A stretch of 46,124 bases of DNA from an uncultured Acidobacteriota bacterium (GCA_903847975.1 CAINFC010000046.1:1-46124); one strand, 5' to 3'. Shown: positions 15,480-25,432, counted from the stretch's first letter. Numbers and translations: made by a program. Notes: generated by a model from the sequence alone, not told the origin.

Positions 15480-17300
15480 ATGAGAGGACGCTTCGTCGAC
15501 TTCCTTTTTTTTCGAATATTTTTTCTATTTTTTGCCTGTTCGGTCGCGTCCCCGGCACAGCCGGTACCTCGTGCGGAACACCCTCGACCGGATTTCATGC
15601 GGTCGGGTTGGGTGACGCTCAACGGAGTGTGGGAGTTCGAATTTGACGATCAGGATATAGGGATCGCCGCTGGGTGGTACCTGCCAGGTCACAACTTCTC
15701 CCGGACCATTACGGTCCCGTACTGCTTCCAGAGTCGGCGGAGCGGAATCGGCGATCCGTCACCCCATGATGTGGTTTGGTATCGGCGTAACCTGTCGATC
15801 CCGCCGGACTGGAAAGGAAGTCGTATCTTGCTGAATTTCGGGGCGGTCGATTATGAGGCCGGCGTCTGGATCAACGGACAAAAGGCAGGATCCCACTCCG
15901 GCGGGCACGTCGGCTTTTCCCTGGATATTACCGCCTACCTCAAGCCTGCCGGCAACGTGGTTGTTCTGCGGGCCTGGGATCCAACGACAGACCGGTCTCT
16001 GCCGCGCGGGAAGCAATATTGGCGGCCCGACTCCCAGGGGATTTGGTACACCAGGACTACCGGAATCTGGCAACCCGTCTGGCTGGAAACAACCGGTTCG
16101 ACCTTTCTCCGGGGGCTGAGGATTCTATCCGATATCGACCGCTCGGATGTGCGGGTCGAGGCCCATTTGAGCCAATTGGATTCCGATTTGATTCTGCGTG
16201 GAGAAGTGAGGTTCGATGGCCGTTGGGAGGGACAAGTGGAAGTTCCCTGCCGGAGCGATCGTCCGATTGTTCCACTACACCTTGAGGGGCAACGGCTGTG
16301 GTCTCCCGAGCGCCCCAACCTTTACGACCTCCGATTGGAATTGATATCGGGCGGTAAAGTCCTGGATCGAGTGACCAGTTATTTCGGACAACGAAAAATC
16401 AGCGTCGGCAGCGACCGGATTTATCTGAACAACTCTCCCTACTATCCTAGAATGGTCCTCGATCAAGGTTACTGGCCGGAAAGCCTTCTTACGCCGCCAA
16501 GCGAGGAGGCGATCCAGTTCGATATCCGGATGACCAAAGCTTTCGGCCTGAACGGGGTCCGCAAACACCAGAAGGTGGAAGATCCTCGCTGGCTCTATTG
16601 GGCCGACAAAATGGGCCTGCTGGTCTGGGGTGAGATGGCCAATGCCCAGGACTACAGCGATACATACGTGGCTCGTTTTTCCGCGGAGTGGCAGGAAATC
16701 CTCGCCCGAGATTTTAATCATCCTTCCATCATAACCTGGGTCCCGATCAATGAAAGCTGGGGAGTGCGCAATATTCAAAACGACCGCGCGCAACAGGACC
16801 ACGCCAAATCGATGTACTACCTGATCCGATCCCTGGACCCGACTCGCCCGGTAATCGACAACGACGGATGGGAACACACCGACGCAACCGACCTCATGAC
16901 GCTGCACGATTATGCGAAGACCGGTGAAGAAATGACCGAAAAGTACAAGATCCTCGAGAAGGATCGAACCCGGATTCAACGGAAAGGGAGGGAGGCCTTT
17001 GCCCAGGGATATAGGTACAACGGGGCCCCCATTCTGATGACCGAGTTCGGCGGGATCGCTTTCCGCATTGGTGCGTCCGGAAAAGCCAATGAGTGGGGAT
17101 ATTCCGGGATCGAGCCGACCCGAGAAGCATTTTTAAACCGCCTGGACGGGCTGATCAAGGCCTTAAAGTCCAATCAGGCGATTGCCGGGTGGTGCTATAC
17201 GCAACTGACCGATGTCGAGCAGGAAATCAATGGCCTGATGACCTATGATCGAAAACCCAAAGCCGATCCTGCCGAGATTGCAAAAATCCTCAGCCAGTGA
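15480..17300 (+). CDS. GH2-family glycoside hydrolase (beta-galactosidase/beta-glucuronidase type)
   Basis: Retaining beta-glycosidase, exported by a signal peptide (FFRIFFLFFACSVASPAQ). Domain order is standard for GH2: a sugar-binding jellyroll (about 35-200; SGWVTLNGVWEFEFDD, VVWYRRNLSIP, WINGQKAGSHSGGH), an immunoglobulin-like domain (about 205-300), and a TIM barrel (about 305-600). The acid/base is E425 in PINESWG and the nucleophile is E522 in LMTEFGG, both conserved. At 606 aa it is a compact member. The exact sugar (galactose, glucuronate, mannose) cannot be assigned by eye. It starts on the base after the stop of the sialidase-like gene. Confidence 0.9.
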   Translation: MRGRFVDFLFFRIFFLFFACSVASPAQPVPRAEHPRPDFMRSGWVTLNGVWEFEFDDQDIGIAAGWYLPGHNFSRTITVPYCFQSRRSGIGDPSPHDVVWYRRNLSIPPDWKGSRILLNFGAVDYEAGVWINGQKAGSHSGGHVGFSLDITAYLKPAGNVVVLRAWDPTTDRSLPRGKQYWRPDSQGIWYTRTTGIWQPVWLETTGSTFLRGLRILSDIDRSDVRVEAHLSQLDSDLILRGEVRFDGRWEGQVEVPCRSDRPIVPLHLEGQRLWSPERPNLYDLRLELISGGKVLDRVTSYFGQRKISVGSDRIYLNNSPYYPRMVLDQGYWPESLLTPPSEEAIQFDIRMTKAFGLNGVRKHQKVEDPRWLYWADKMGLLVWGEMANAQDYSDTYVARFSAEWQEILARDFNHPSIITWVPINESWGVRNIQNDRAQQDHAKSMYYLIRSLDPTRPVIDNDGWEHTDATDLMTLHDYAKTGEEMTEKYKILEKDRTRIQRKGREAFAQGYRYNGAPILMTEFGGIAFRIGASGKANEWGYSGIEPTREAFLNRLDGLIKALKSNQAIAGWCYTQLTDVEQEINGLMTYDRKPKADPAEIAKILSQ

Positions 17301-17347
17301 TCTACCGCTCAAAAATGGAAGGGGCAGAAAAAAGGGCCGTACCGCGT

Positions 17348-18232
17348 ATGCATATCGATGCGCATCAGCACTTCTGGCGATATAACCCAGGACATCATGT
17401 CTGGATGACGGAATCGATGCGTGTCCTGCAGCGCGACTATCTCCCGGATGAACTCCTGCCGCTGCTGCAGACCCTGGGTTTTGACGGTACCATAGCGGTA
17501 CAGGCCCGGCAAACGGTGGAAGAAACCGAATGGCTGCTGCAGCTGGCGGAAGCGCACGATTTCATTCGAGGGGTTGTGGGCTGGGTAGATCTGTTTTCAC
17601 CCGGTTTGATACCCACATTGGAGAAGTATGCGAAATATCCCAAATTCGTCGGTGTCCGGCATGTGGTTCACGACGAGCCGGATGACGATTTCATGCTGCG
17701 GCTGGGGTTCCGCCGCGGCATCTCCAGGCTCCTCGCCTTCGGGCTGACGTACGATTTGCTGCTCTACCCGAGACACCTGCCGGTGGCGGTAAAGCTGCTC
17801 CAGGAATTCCCGGAGCAGCCTTTCGTTCTGGACCATATCGCCAAACCCGCAATTCGCGACGGTCAAATGAATCCCTGGAGAGAACAACTGATACGGCTGG
17901 CGGAGTTTCCGAATGTTTTCTGCAAACTTTCGGGCATGGTGACAGAAGCAAAATGGAAACAATGGCGCCCGGAAGACTTTCACCGCTACCTTGATATCGT
18001 GCTGGATGCTTTCGGCTCCGATAGGGTTATGATCGGCTCCGACTGGCCGGTATGCTCGCTTTCGGGAGATTACTCGTCTGCGATGCGGATTGTAATGGAC
18101 TACATCCAACCGCTATCGGCCGAGGCCCGCGAAAACATCCTCGGCGGCAACTGCGCGCGATTCTATCAACTCGGCACTTCGATGCGCCCTTCCTGGTTCC
18201 AAACGAAGGCGGCGGCTGTGTGGGTTGATTAA
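17348..18232 (+). CDS. Amidohydrolase, L-fuconolactonase/L-rhamnonolactonase-like (COG3618)
   Basis: Predicted sugar lactonase that opens an aldono-lactone, for example L-fucono-1,5-lactone, to the free acid. The N-terminus MHIDAHQHFWRYNP carries the H-x-H metal motif and is typical of the family. Further matches are YLPDELLPLL, DGTIAVQARQTVEETEWLL, GVVGWVDLFSP, VGVRHVVHDEPDDDFM, PFVLDHIAKP (metal-site His), NVFCKLSGMVTEA, MIGSDWPVCSLSGDY and ILGGNCARFYQL. At 294 aa it is full length. I chose ATG 17348, where family members begin. The frame is open back to a GTG at 17297 overlapping the GH2 stop, and ATG 17315 is also possible. It is followed by a symporter and a sugar dehydrogenase, which fits an oxidative sugar pathway. 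Confidence 0.9.
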   Translation: MHIDAHQHFWRYNPGHHVWMTESMRVLQRDYLPDELLPLLQTLGFDGTIAVQARQTVEETEWLLQLAEAHDFIRGVVGWVDLFSPGLIPTLEKYAKYPKFVGVRHVVHDEPDDDFMLRLGFRRGISRLLAFGLTYDLLLYPRHLPVAVKLLQEFPEQPFVLDHIAKPAIRDGQMNPWREQLIRLAEFPNVFCKLSGMVTEAKWKQWRPEDFHRYLDIVLDAFGSDRVMIGSDWPVCSLSGDYSSAMRIVMDYIQPLSAEARENILGGNCARFYQLGTSMRPSWFQTKAAAVWVD

Positions 18233-18261
18233 CGACGGAACCAGGGGGCGCAGGTAGGACC

Positions 18262-19953
18262 ATGTCGACATTGGATATCATCGTTATTGCGATTTACCTG
18301 ATCGGCATCACTACGTTTGGAATCCGGGTCGGCTACCGCCGCAACGCCTCCACCGACCATTATTTTCTGGCCGACAAGTCGCTGGGATGGTTCACTGTCG
18401 GGGCGGCGGTGTTTACCTCCAACATCTCGACGATTCATCTGGTGGGTCTGGCAGCCGGGGGGGCCAAGGATGGAATGGTGATCGGCAACTTCGAATGGAT
18501 GGCCTGTTTCACACTTATCCTATTGGCCCTCCTGTTTGCGCCGTTTTACATCAACTCCGGGGTCCATACCTTGCCCGAGTTCATGGAACGTCGCTATGGT
18601 GCCGCGGCACGAACTTTCCTGGCTTTCATCGGCCTGATCGGGGCGCTGTTGATCCATATCGGCATCAGCCTCTTTGCGGCGGCCAAGATCTTCGAAAGTT
18701 TTCTAGGTGTGCCGATGGCGGCCACGATTCTGGTGCTTTCTCTTTTCACCGTCGCCTACACGGCGCTGGGCGGGCTGAAGGCGGTAGTGATGACCGAAAA
18801 TATCCAGGTGTGTCTTTTGATCGGCGGAGCCGCCCTGATTACCATCCTGGGTCTTTGGGCTCTGCCGGCGGCGGGGGTCCGTGATGTGGCCGCCTTCCGG
18901 GCGGCGGTCATGCCGGGGCAATTAAACATGCTTCAACCGGTGGTCAATGCCCAAGGCCATCTCAACGAGTTCTCCTGGTTGAGCGTACTGCTGGGTTATC
19001 CGATTTTAGGGATTTGGTACTGGTGCGCCGACCAGACGCACGTCCAGCGTATTCTCGGTGCCCGAAGCATCAAGGCGGGGCAGAATGGGGCCCTGTTTGC
19101 CGGCTTTCTCAAGATTACTCCCGTCTTCCTCATGGTTTTTCCCGGCGTGATTGGATATGTACTTTGGCGGAAGGGGGCCATTCAGCTGCCTCACCTGCCG
19201 GGAACCGACACTCCGGATTACAACACCCTTTTGCCGACCTTGATTAATTACCTGGTGCCGGTGGGAATGAAAGGCCTGCTGGCCGCCTGCATGGCTGCCG
19301 CCCTGATGAGCTGCATGGCCGCCGCGCTGAACAGCTGCGCCACGCTGATTTCCATGGATATCGTCAAGCGCTTGCGTCCGGATACTCCGGACCATCGGGT
19401 GGTGACCATCGGACGTTTCGCAACCGGCGCTATTATGTTGCTGGCCATGCTCTGGTCCACCCAGGGGGATCAATTCGGGACGATTTTTGAAGCGATCAAC
19501 AAGATCCCGATGACGTTTGCTCCTGCAGTTACTACCGTTTTTATCCTGGGAGTCATGTGGAAGCGCGGCACCCGACAGGCGGCCATGATAACCCTCTACA
19601 CCGGTTCGCTCATCGGGGTGATCTACTTCGTCCTCGACTTGCCGAATGTGGGCAAGGCGATCCTGGGTTCTGACCGGGTCCGGGCCGGCTTTAGCGGACT
19701 GGTGACGGACCCGGTCCAAGGGTTGGGAATCCCCTTTATGCTCGTTGGGCCCCTGATTGCGGCGCTGTGCCTCTTTCTTTATGTCGTTACCAGCCTGGCG
19801 ACGCCCGCCATGGATCGCAAGGAGGTTTCCCAAGTGTGCTGGAATCATCCGCTGGCATTTCTTCAGGGCCGCATCGAGGGCGCAAGCGACCCTCGATTGG
19901 TAACGCTCCTTCTGCTGTCTGTGGTTGGCAGCCTTTATCTTTGGATGAGATAA
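18262..19953 (+). CDS. Sodium:solute symporter, SSS family (SGLT-like)
   Basis: Inner-membrane transporter predicted to import a sugar or sugar derivative with sodium. The 563-residue protein has about 14 hydrophobic spans. It shows the family start (IDLIV-like LDIIVIAIYLIGITTFGIRVG), the early motif DHYFLADKSLGWFTVGAAVFTSNISTIHLVGLAAGG, YTALGGLKAVVMTENIQVCLL, WCADQTHVQRILGARS, and AACMAAALMSCMAAALNSCATLISMDIVKRL in the sodium-site region. GGTAGGACC precedes ATG. The gene sits 29 bp after the lactonase and 2 bp before the aldo/keto reductase, so it is part of the same operon. The large SGLT-type form favours a sugar over an amino acid. Confidence 0.92.
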   Translation: MSTLDIIVIAIYLIGITTFGIRVGYRRNASTDHYFLADKSLGWFTVGAAVFTSNISTIHLVGLAAGGAKDGMVIGNFEWMACFTLILLALLFAPFYINSGVHTLPEFMERRYGAAARTFLAFIGLIGALLIHIGISLFAAAKIFESFLGVPMAATILVLSLFTVAYTALGGLKAVVMTENIQVCLLIGGAALITILGLWALPAAGVRDVAAFRAAVMPGQLNMLQPVVNAQGHLNEFSWLSVLLGYPILGIWYWCADQTHVQRILGARSIKAGQNGALFAGFLKITPVFLMVFPGVIGYVLWRKGAIQLPHLPGTDTPDYNTLLPTLINYLVPVGMKGLLAACMAAALMSCMAAALNSCATLISMDIVKRLRPDTPDHRVVTIGRFATGAIMLLAMLWSTQGDQFGTIFEAINKIPMTFAPAVTTVFILGVMWKRGTRQAAMITLYTGSLIGVIYFVLDLPNVGKAILGSDRVRAGFSGLVTDPVQGLGIPFMLVGPLIAALCLFLYVVTSLATPAMDRKEVSQVCWNHPLAFLQGRIEGASDPRLVTLLLLSVVGSLYLWMR

Positions 19954-19955
19954 CC

Positions 19956-20936
19956 ATGCAGTACAACCCATTAGGTCAGACTGGTTTGATCGTTTCCCGC
20001 CTGAGCTTCGGAGCATCCGCTTTAGGCGGGGTCTATGGTCCGGTGGATGAAGCGGAAGGGATTCGAGCGGTTCGCACGGCTCTGGACTTGGGTATCAATT
20101 ACTTCGACGTGGCTCCCGCCTACGGGGGTACGCTTGCGGAGACCGTTCTCGGTAAGGCTCTCCAAGGTGTTCCCCGGGAGGACTACTACCTTTCCACCAA
20201 GGTCGGCAAGTACACCACGCCGGGCGGATATGGCGATGACACCCTCGATTTTTCCCGTGGCCGAATCCGGGCCTCGATCGAAGAAAGTTGCCGTCGACTG
20301 GGTACCGATTACTTCGATATCGTCCACCTTCACGATTTCGAATACCAGCATCGACGCCATACCGAGCGGGCGTTGAGCGAGGGTTTGTCCGCCCTGATCG
20401 AACTGAAGTCGCAAGGGCGAATCGGAAACGTCGGCTTTGGTATTTACCCCATGGACCTTTGGCATCGTATTTTCGATTTGCTGCCGGCGGATGCCGCTTT
20501 GGTTCACAATCACTACACGCTGAACGATACACGGGCGGTCGAGCTTCTGCCGGCGGCAAAACAGAAAGGGATCGGTATTATTAACGGATCTCCTTTTGGC
20601 AGCGGCTTGTTCAGCGGCCGGGAGGCTCCGGATTGGCACCCTGCCACGAGGGTGGACCGATGCCTTTTCCGAGCGGCATCCTCCTGGTGCGAACAGCGCG
20701 GCGAGCCGATAACCAAACTGGCCCTGCAGTTTGCCAGCCAGAACCCGGAGTTTCCGACCACTCTGTTCAGCAGTGCCCGCCCGACATCGGTTCGACAGAA
20801 TGTGGCCTGGTGGGGCGAACCCTATGATCCGGTTCTGTTCGCCGAGGTCCGGGCCATTCTGTCCCCGGTGATAAACAAGCAATGGGATTACGATGTCGCC
20901 GTTGAGCGGATCCTCTATCCGGAAGACGCCCATTAA
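19956..20936 (+). CDS. Aldo/keto reductase, L-fucose/aldose dehydrogenase-like
   Basis: NAD(P)-dependent enzyme of 326 residues that probably oxidises a free aldose to its lactone, feeding the lactonase upstream. The AKR tetrad is visible: D51 and Y56 (YFDVAPAYGG), K82 (STKVGKY) and H126 (VHLHDFEY). Other family features are NPLGQTGLIVSRLSFGASALGGVYG, IEESCRRLGTDYFDIV, VGFGIYPMD, GIGIINGSPFGSGLF and NPEFPTTLFSSARPTSVRQN. This arrangement, with a short GGYG loop after the lysine, is the L-fucose/L-galactose dehydrogenase type rather than a general aldehyde reductase. I chose ATG 19956, 2 bp after the symporter stop with GGATGAG upstream. The frame is open further upstream only inside the symporter gene. 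Confidence 0.9.
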   Translation: MQYNPLGQTGLIVSRLSFGASALGGVYGPVDEAEGIRAVRTALDLGINYFDVAPAYGGTLAETVLGKALQGVPREDYYLSTKVGKYTTPGGYGDDTLDFSRGRIRASIEESCRRLGTDYFDIVHLHDFEYQHRRHTERALSEGLSALIELKSQGRIGNVGFGIYPMDLWHRIFDLLPADAALVHNHYTLNDTRAVELLPAAKQKGIGIINGSPFGSGLFSGREAPDWHPATRVDRCLFRAASSWCEQRGEPITKLALQFASQNPEFPTTLFSSARPTSVRQNVAWWGEPYDPVLFAEVRAILSPVINKQWDYDVAVERILYPEDAH

Positions 20937-20954
20937 GGGAGGGCGGAAAAAAAC

Positions 20955-21884
20955 ATGAAAAGAAAAACAGAGAAAAAATACTCGGGGGTTATCGTGCCGA
21001 TGGTCACTCCGTTTACGAAGGATTGGAAAATCGATTCGCAGGCGGTGGAGAGATTGGTTCATAACTTTGTTGCAAATCATATTTCCCCTCTTGTCCTGGG
21101 CACAACGGGCGAGTGCGCCTCCATTCACGACGAAGACAAAATGGATCTGCTTCGATTTCTGGCGAGGTCCTTCCGGGATAAAACCAAAATTTATGTGGTC
21201 ATTTCCGACAACTGTTTCCGGAAGTCGGTGGAACTCGCCAAGCAGTATTTCGATTTCGGCATCGAGCTGAATGTAGCCTTATTGCCCAACTATTATCCTC
21301 TCAATCGGACCCAGATTCGAAAATACTTCGAGGACCTCGCCGAGAGGATTCCCGGAAAGCTTTTCATCTATAACATTCCCGCAACGACGGGTATTTCCAT
21401 CCCGCTGGACATTATCCAGGCGCTGAGTCTGCACGAAAAAATTGTAGGTCTGAAGGACTCCGAGCAGGACCTGCAGCGGCTGGACCAATCGATCGAAATG
21501 TGGAAGGACCGGAGCGACTTTTCCCATTTTGTCGGTTGGGGTGCCCAATGCCTCAATGGCTTAAGGAAAGGGTCGGATGGAATCGTGCCCAGTACGGGCA
21601 ATTTCTGTCCTTCCATCTATTGGAAATTGTACCAAGCGGCTTTAAATGAAGAAAGGGACCAAGGGCAGGAAGCGCTCGATATCACCATGGAGGTTGCCGC
21701 GATTTATCAGAACGGCAGAATTCTGAGCGAATCCCTGACCGCCTTAAAGTTGATGTTGCAGGTCGCTGGATTATGCGGCAAAACGGTACTGCCTCCCTTT
21801 ACCGATCTACCGGAAGAGGAGGAAAAGGAAGTGATACGCAAGACGAAAGAAACGATCGAAAAATACAAGCTTTCCTGGATTTGA
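20955..21884 (+). CDS. DHDPS/N-acetylneuraminate lyase-family aldolase
   Basis: Class I pyruvate-type aldolase of 309 residues, likely cleaving a 2-keto-3-deoxy sugar acid to pyruvate and an aldehyde (L-lactaldehyde if the substrate is 2-keto-3-deoxy-L-fuconate). It has SGVIVPMVTPF at the start, the pyruvate-binding LGTTGEC (49-54), the catalytic Y139 (FIYNIPATTG) and the Schiff-base K167 (IVGLKDSE), all in the right order. A ribosome site GGGAGG lies upstream of ATG. It is placed 18 bp after the sugar dehydrogenase and 63 bp before the TonB receptor. A deleted relative lies at 6390-6883. True dihydrodipicolinate synthase is unlikely in this setting. Confidence 0.9.
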   Translation: MKRKTEKKYSGVIVPMVTPFTKDWKIDSQAVERLVHNFVANHISPLVLGTTGECASIHDEDKMDLLRFLARSFRDKTKIYVVISDNCFRKSVELAKQYFDFGIELNVALLPNYYPLNRTQIRKYFEDLAERIPGKLFIYNIPATTGISIPLDIIQALSLHEKIVGLKDSEQDLQRLDQSIEMWKDRSDFSHFVGWGAQCLNGLRKGSDGIVPSTGNFCPSIYWKLYQAALNEERDQGQEALDITMEVAAIYQNGRILSESLTALKLMLQVAGLCGKTVLPPFTDLPEEEEKEVIRKTKETIEKYKLSWI

Positions 21885-21947
21885 TCAAGGACCGAACTCC
21901 AGGTGTGCTTTTCAAAGAAAAAATCATAAATCTTGGGAGAAAAAAAC

Positions 21948-24900
21948 ATGAATAAACCCACCTTTGAAACTCAAGGATTCCCGATCGGCAGGAGCGCTTG
22001 CTTTTGGCTGCTTCTCTTTTGGATAATCGCTCCCTGGGGTTGGGCCCAGGAGTATCGGGGAAGCATCAATGGCAGGATTGTGGATCCGCAGCAGAAGGTA
22101 ATACCGGGAGTAACCATTACTCTCACCGAAATCAATACCGGAGCTAAATTCGAAACCGTTTCCAGCGGGGACGGACAGTTTACCGTACCCTTTCTTCTGC
22201 CCGGTAGGTACAAGGTGGAGGTGGAACAAACGGGATTCAAGCACTATGTTCGCGAAGGTGTCCGGGTGAGCACCAACGACCGTGTATCGGTGGACATTGT
22301 CCTTGAGTTGGGCGGATCCAACGAGACGGTGACGGTTTCGGCCGATGCGCCGCTGGTCAATACCTCCAACGCTTCTACCGGTCAGGTCATCAATTCGCGT
22401 CAGGTGGAAGATATGCCCCTCATGGGAAGAGCGCCCTACGCGCTGGCCCAGTTGTCGTATGGAGTTACTCCGCGCGGAACGAATGCCTTAACCCGCCCCT
22501 TCGATAATGGCGCCAACGCAGATTTCTCGATTGGCGGAGCCCCCAACCGCGGGAACGAGCTGCTGCTGGACGGCCAGCCGAATATTTCCGAAGACGGCTC
22601 CATGGGCTGGTCGCCCCCGGTGGATGCTTTGCAGGAGGTGAAGGTCGAGACTTTTCAGTCGGATGCATCCTACGGGCATACCGGCGGAGGAACGATCAAC
22701 GCCGTTACGAAAGCCGGGACGAACAAATATCACGGGACGCTGTACGAGTTCAACCAGGTCTCCGCGCTGCAGGCCGCCAGTTTTTTTAATAACCGCGTCG
22801 GCCGGAAAAAGCCGGTTACTTCCTGGAACCAGTATGGCGCCACTATTGGCGGTCCGGTGGTTATCCCGAAATTGTTCCGCGGCCAAAACAAGCTCCTGTT
22901 CTTCTTCGCCTTCGAGGGGATTAAAAACAAATCCCCGGAGGAAGGCTTTGTGACCGTTCCTACCATGGAACAGCGCAGGGGAGATTTCTCCAAGCTGTTG
23001 GCGCTGGGCAACAACTACCAGCTGTATAATCCTTTTACCGGAGTGGTGAGCGGCACACGGGTCCAACGACAGCCGTTTCCGGGAAACATCATTCCCCAGA
23101 ACCTGATCAGTCCGGTAGCGACAAAAATGCTTCCCTTCTGGGGAGAACCGAATGTGCCCGGCAGTGTGGACGGTACCAACAACTATTATTATTCCGGAAA
23201 AGGGATCGACGATTTCGACAGCGAGCTGGGCCGCCTGGATTACAATATCAGCGATCGGAACAAGCTTTCCTACAACTTCCGCCACAACGACCGGCTGCTG
23301 ACCACCGGCAACCGTTTTAATACCCCCTCTACCGGATACCATCTCAACGAGATTAATTGGGGGTCGTCGCTGGACCATGTGTACACGCTTACACCGACGA
23401 CGGTGCTCAACACCCGGTTTAATTGGAATCGCAAAACGGAGTTGCGTACGCAAATGGGCGACGGCACGGACTATCTTGCCCAGATGGGCTTCCCGACCAA
23501 TGTCGTCAATGCCGCAACCCGAAAAATGTTTCCCGGTGTTTCGGTGAGCGGGTACGAAACCTTCGGATATGATTCCGGCCGTACCCAGCGCTACGACAAT
23601 TTTCAGATTTTTTCCACCCTGAACAAGGTTTGGGGAAAACACATGGTGAAGATCGGCACTGACTTGCGTCAGCAGAATTATGGCCGGTACCAATGGGGCC
23701 AGGGTGCGGGCAGCTACAGTGTCTCCACAGATTGGATTCGAGGGCCGTACAACAACTCGGCCGCTCCGCCGATGGGCGGCGGGATGGCCAGCCTGCTTCT
23801 CGGGACGCTGACTGGCGGCAGTTTCGTTGCGCCGCCTGCTCAGTCCAGCCAAAGCCGCTACCTGTCCGTCTTCGTGCAGGACGATTTTCGGCTCAACAAC
23901 AGCCTTACCCTGAACCTGGGTCTCCGCTACGAGCGCGAATTTGCGCCGACCGAGCGGTATAATCGCATACTGCGCGGGTTCGATCCCGTCGTGGCCAGCC
24001 CGATCAGTGCGCCGGCGCTGGCGGCCTATACGAAAAACCCTATTCCCGAAGTTCCCGTTTCCCAGTTTAAAACGGTGGGCGGGCTTCTCTTCGCCGATTC
24101 CAGCAACCGGTCGCCTTACGATACGAGTGCCAAAAATTTCAGCCCGCGGCTCGGCTTCGCCTGGAAACCGGCAGGCATGGGCGGGAAAAACGTTTTACGC
24201 GGCGGGTTAGGGCTTTTCTATACGCCGAACGAATTCGGCGGGACGGCCATCGACCAGACCGGATTCACCTCGTCCACGCCCATCGTAAGCACGCTCGACG
24301 GAGGGTTGACTCCGGCTGCGACGCTTGCCAATATCTTTCCGACCGGCTTCCTGCCGGCCACGGGTTCGTCCCTGGGAATATCCCAGAATCTTGGGCAAGG
24401 TGCCAGCTATTATATCCCTTTGGTGAAAAACGGTTACGCCATACGCTGGAATCTGGATGTGCAGCGCGAACTTCCCTGGGATATGGTTTTGCAGATGGGG
24501 TACCAGGGCAACCATGCGGTTCATCTGATGAACAGTTATTCGCAAAACTTCGTTCCGGCCAAATACCTGAGCACTTCTCCGGCACGCGACCAGGCGACGA
24601 TCGATTACCTTGCCGCCAATGTCACCAATCCCTTTGCCGGATTGCTACCGGGAACCAACCTGAACGGCAGCACGGTGTCGAGGTCCCAATTGTTGTATGC
24701 CTACCCCCAATATACCGGGGTTACCAGGCGGTTTGTTCCCGAAGGAAGTTCGGTCTTCCACATGTTCCAGGCCAGAATCGAGAAGCGCTTCTCCAATGGC
24801 CTTCAATTCCTGGGAAATTTCCAGCGATCGAAAATGATCACACGAACCAGCCGGTTGAATAACGCCGATCTTCAAATGGAAAAAGTGATTGCCAATGAGG

Positions 24901-25421
24901 ATCGACCGCAACGCATTGCGGTGAGCGGCAGCTACGATCTGCCTTTCGGGAAAGGCAAGCCCTTCGCCGCTCATGCCGGCCGCGGATGGGATGCCGTTCT
25001 GGGCGGGTGGGCGGTCAACTTTATTTACCAGCAGTTGTCGGGACCTCCACTCAGCTGGGGGAACATCATTCGCTATGGAACGGATATCAAGCTGAATCCC
25101 AGAAATATCGATCAGGCGTTCGACACCACCATGTTCAACCGTAATTCCAGCCAGCAGTTAGCCAGCAATTTGCGAACCTTCCCCTCCCGATTTTCCAATT
25201 TGCGGCAGGACGGACAAAACAACTGGGATTTTTCCATTCTCAAGAACACCCGAATTACCGAATCGCTGAAACTCCAATTTCGCGGTGAATTTTTCAATGC
25301 GTTCAATCATGTGCTCTTCGGCGCTCCGGACACTTCTCCCACCAGCGGCAGTTTCGGGAAGATCACCAGCCAGATCAATACGCCCCGGTACATTCAGTTG
25401 GGATTGAAACTGATTTTTTAG
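21948..25421 (+). CDS. TonB-dependent receptor, Oar-like
   Basis: Outer-membrane importer, 1,157 residues. The signal peptide (CFWLLLFWIIAPWGWAQ) is followed by a carboxypeptidase-regulatory-like domain (GSINGRIVDPQQKVIPGVTITL to about residue 110) and a plug: VTVSADAPLVNTSNASTGQVI, LLLDGQPNISEDGSMGW and ALQEVKVETFQSDASYGHTGGGTINAVTKAGTN. A full beta-barrel ends in FFNAFNHVLFGAPDTSPTSGSFG and IQLGLKLIF with a terminal aromatic, as outer-membrane barrels do. I preferred ATG 21948 (GGGAG 9 bases upstream) over the in-frame TTG at 21933. It lies within a run of catabolic genes, so it likely brings in the oligosaccharide those genes handle. It is the best full-length relative of the remnant at 3507-4712. 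Confidence 0.95.
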   Translation: MNKPTFETQGFPIGRSACFWLLLFWIIAPWGWAQEYRGSINGRIVDPQQKVIPGVTITLTEINTGAKFETVSSGDGQFTVPFLLPGRYKVEVEQTGFKHYVREGVRVSTNDRVSVDIVLELGGSNETVTVSADAPLVNTSNASTGQVINSRQVEDMPLMGRAPYALAQLSYGVTPRGTNALTRPFDNGANADFSIGGAPNRGNELLLDGQPNISEDGSMGWSPPVDALQEVKVETFQSDASYGHTGGGTINAVTKAGTNKYHGTLYEFNQVSALQAASFFNNRVGRKKPVTSWNQYGATIGGPVVIPKLFRGQNKLLFFFAFEGIKNKSPEEGFVTVPTMEQRRGDFSKLLALGNNYQLYNPFTGVVSGTRVQRQPFPGNIIPQNLISPVATKMLPFWGEPNVPGSVDGTNNYYYSGKGIDDFDSELGRLDYNISDRNKLSYNFRHNDRLLTTGNRFNTPSTGYHLNEINWGSSLDHVYTLTPTTVLNTRFNWNRKTELRTQMGDGTDYLAQMGFPTNVVNAATRKMFPGVSVSGYETFGYDSGRTQRYDNFQIFSTLNKVWGKHMVKIGTDLRQQNYGRYQWGQGAGSYSVSTDWIRGPYNNSAAPPMGGGMASLLLGTLTGGSFVAPPAQSSQSRYLSVFVQDDFRLNNSLTLNLGLRYEREFAPTERYNRILRGFDPVVASPISAPALAAYTKNPIPEVPVSQFKTVGGLLFADSSNRSPYDTSAKNFSPRLGFAWKPAGMGGKNVLRGGLGLFYTPNEFGGTAIDQTGFTSSTPIVSTLDGGLTPAATLANIFPTGFLPATGSSLGISQNLGQGASYYIPLVKNGYAIRWNLDVQRELPWDMVLQMGYQGNHAVHLMNSYSQNFVPAKYLSTSPARDQATIDYLAANVTNPFAGLLPGTNLNGSTVSRSQLLYAYPQYTGVTRRFVPEGSSVFHMFQARIEKRFSNGLQFLGNFQRSKMITRTSRLNNADLQMEKVIANEDRPQRIAVSGSYDLPFGKGKPFAAHAGRGWDAVLGGWAVNFIYQQLSGPPLSWGNIIRYGTDIKLNPRNIDQAFDTTMFNRNSSQQLASNLRTFPSRFSNLRQDGQNNWDFSILKNTRITESLKLQFRGEFFNAFNHVLFGAPDTSPTSGSFGKITSQINTPRYIQLGLKLIF

Positions 25422-25432
25422 TAGAAACGAAT

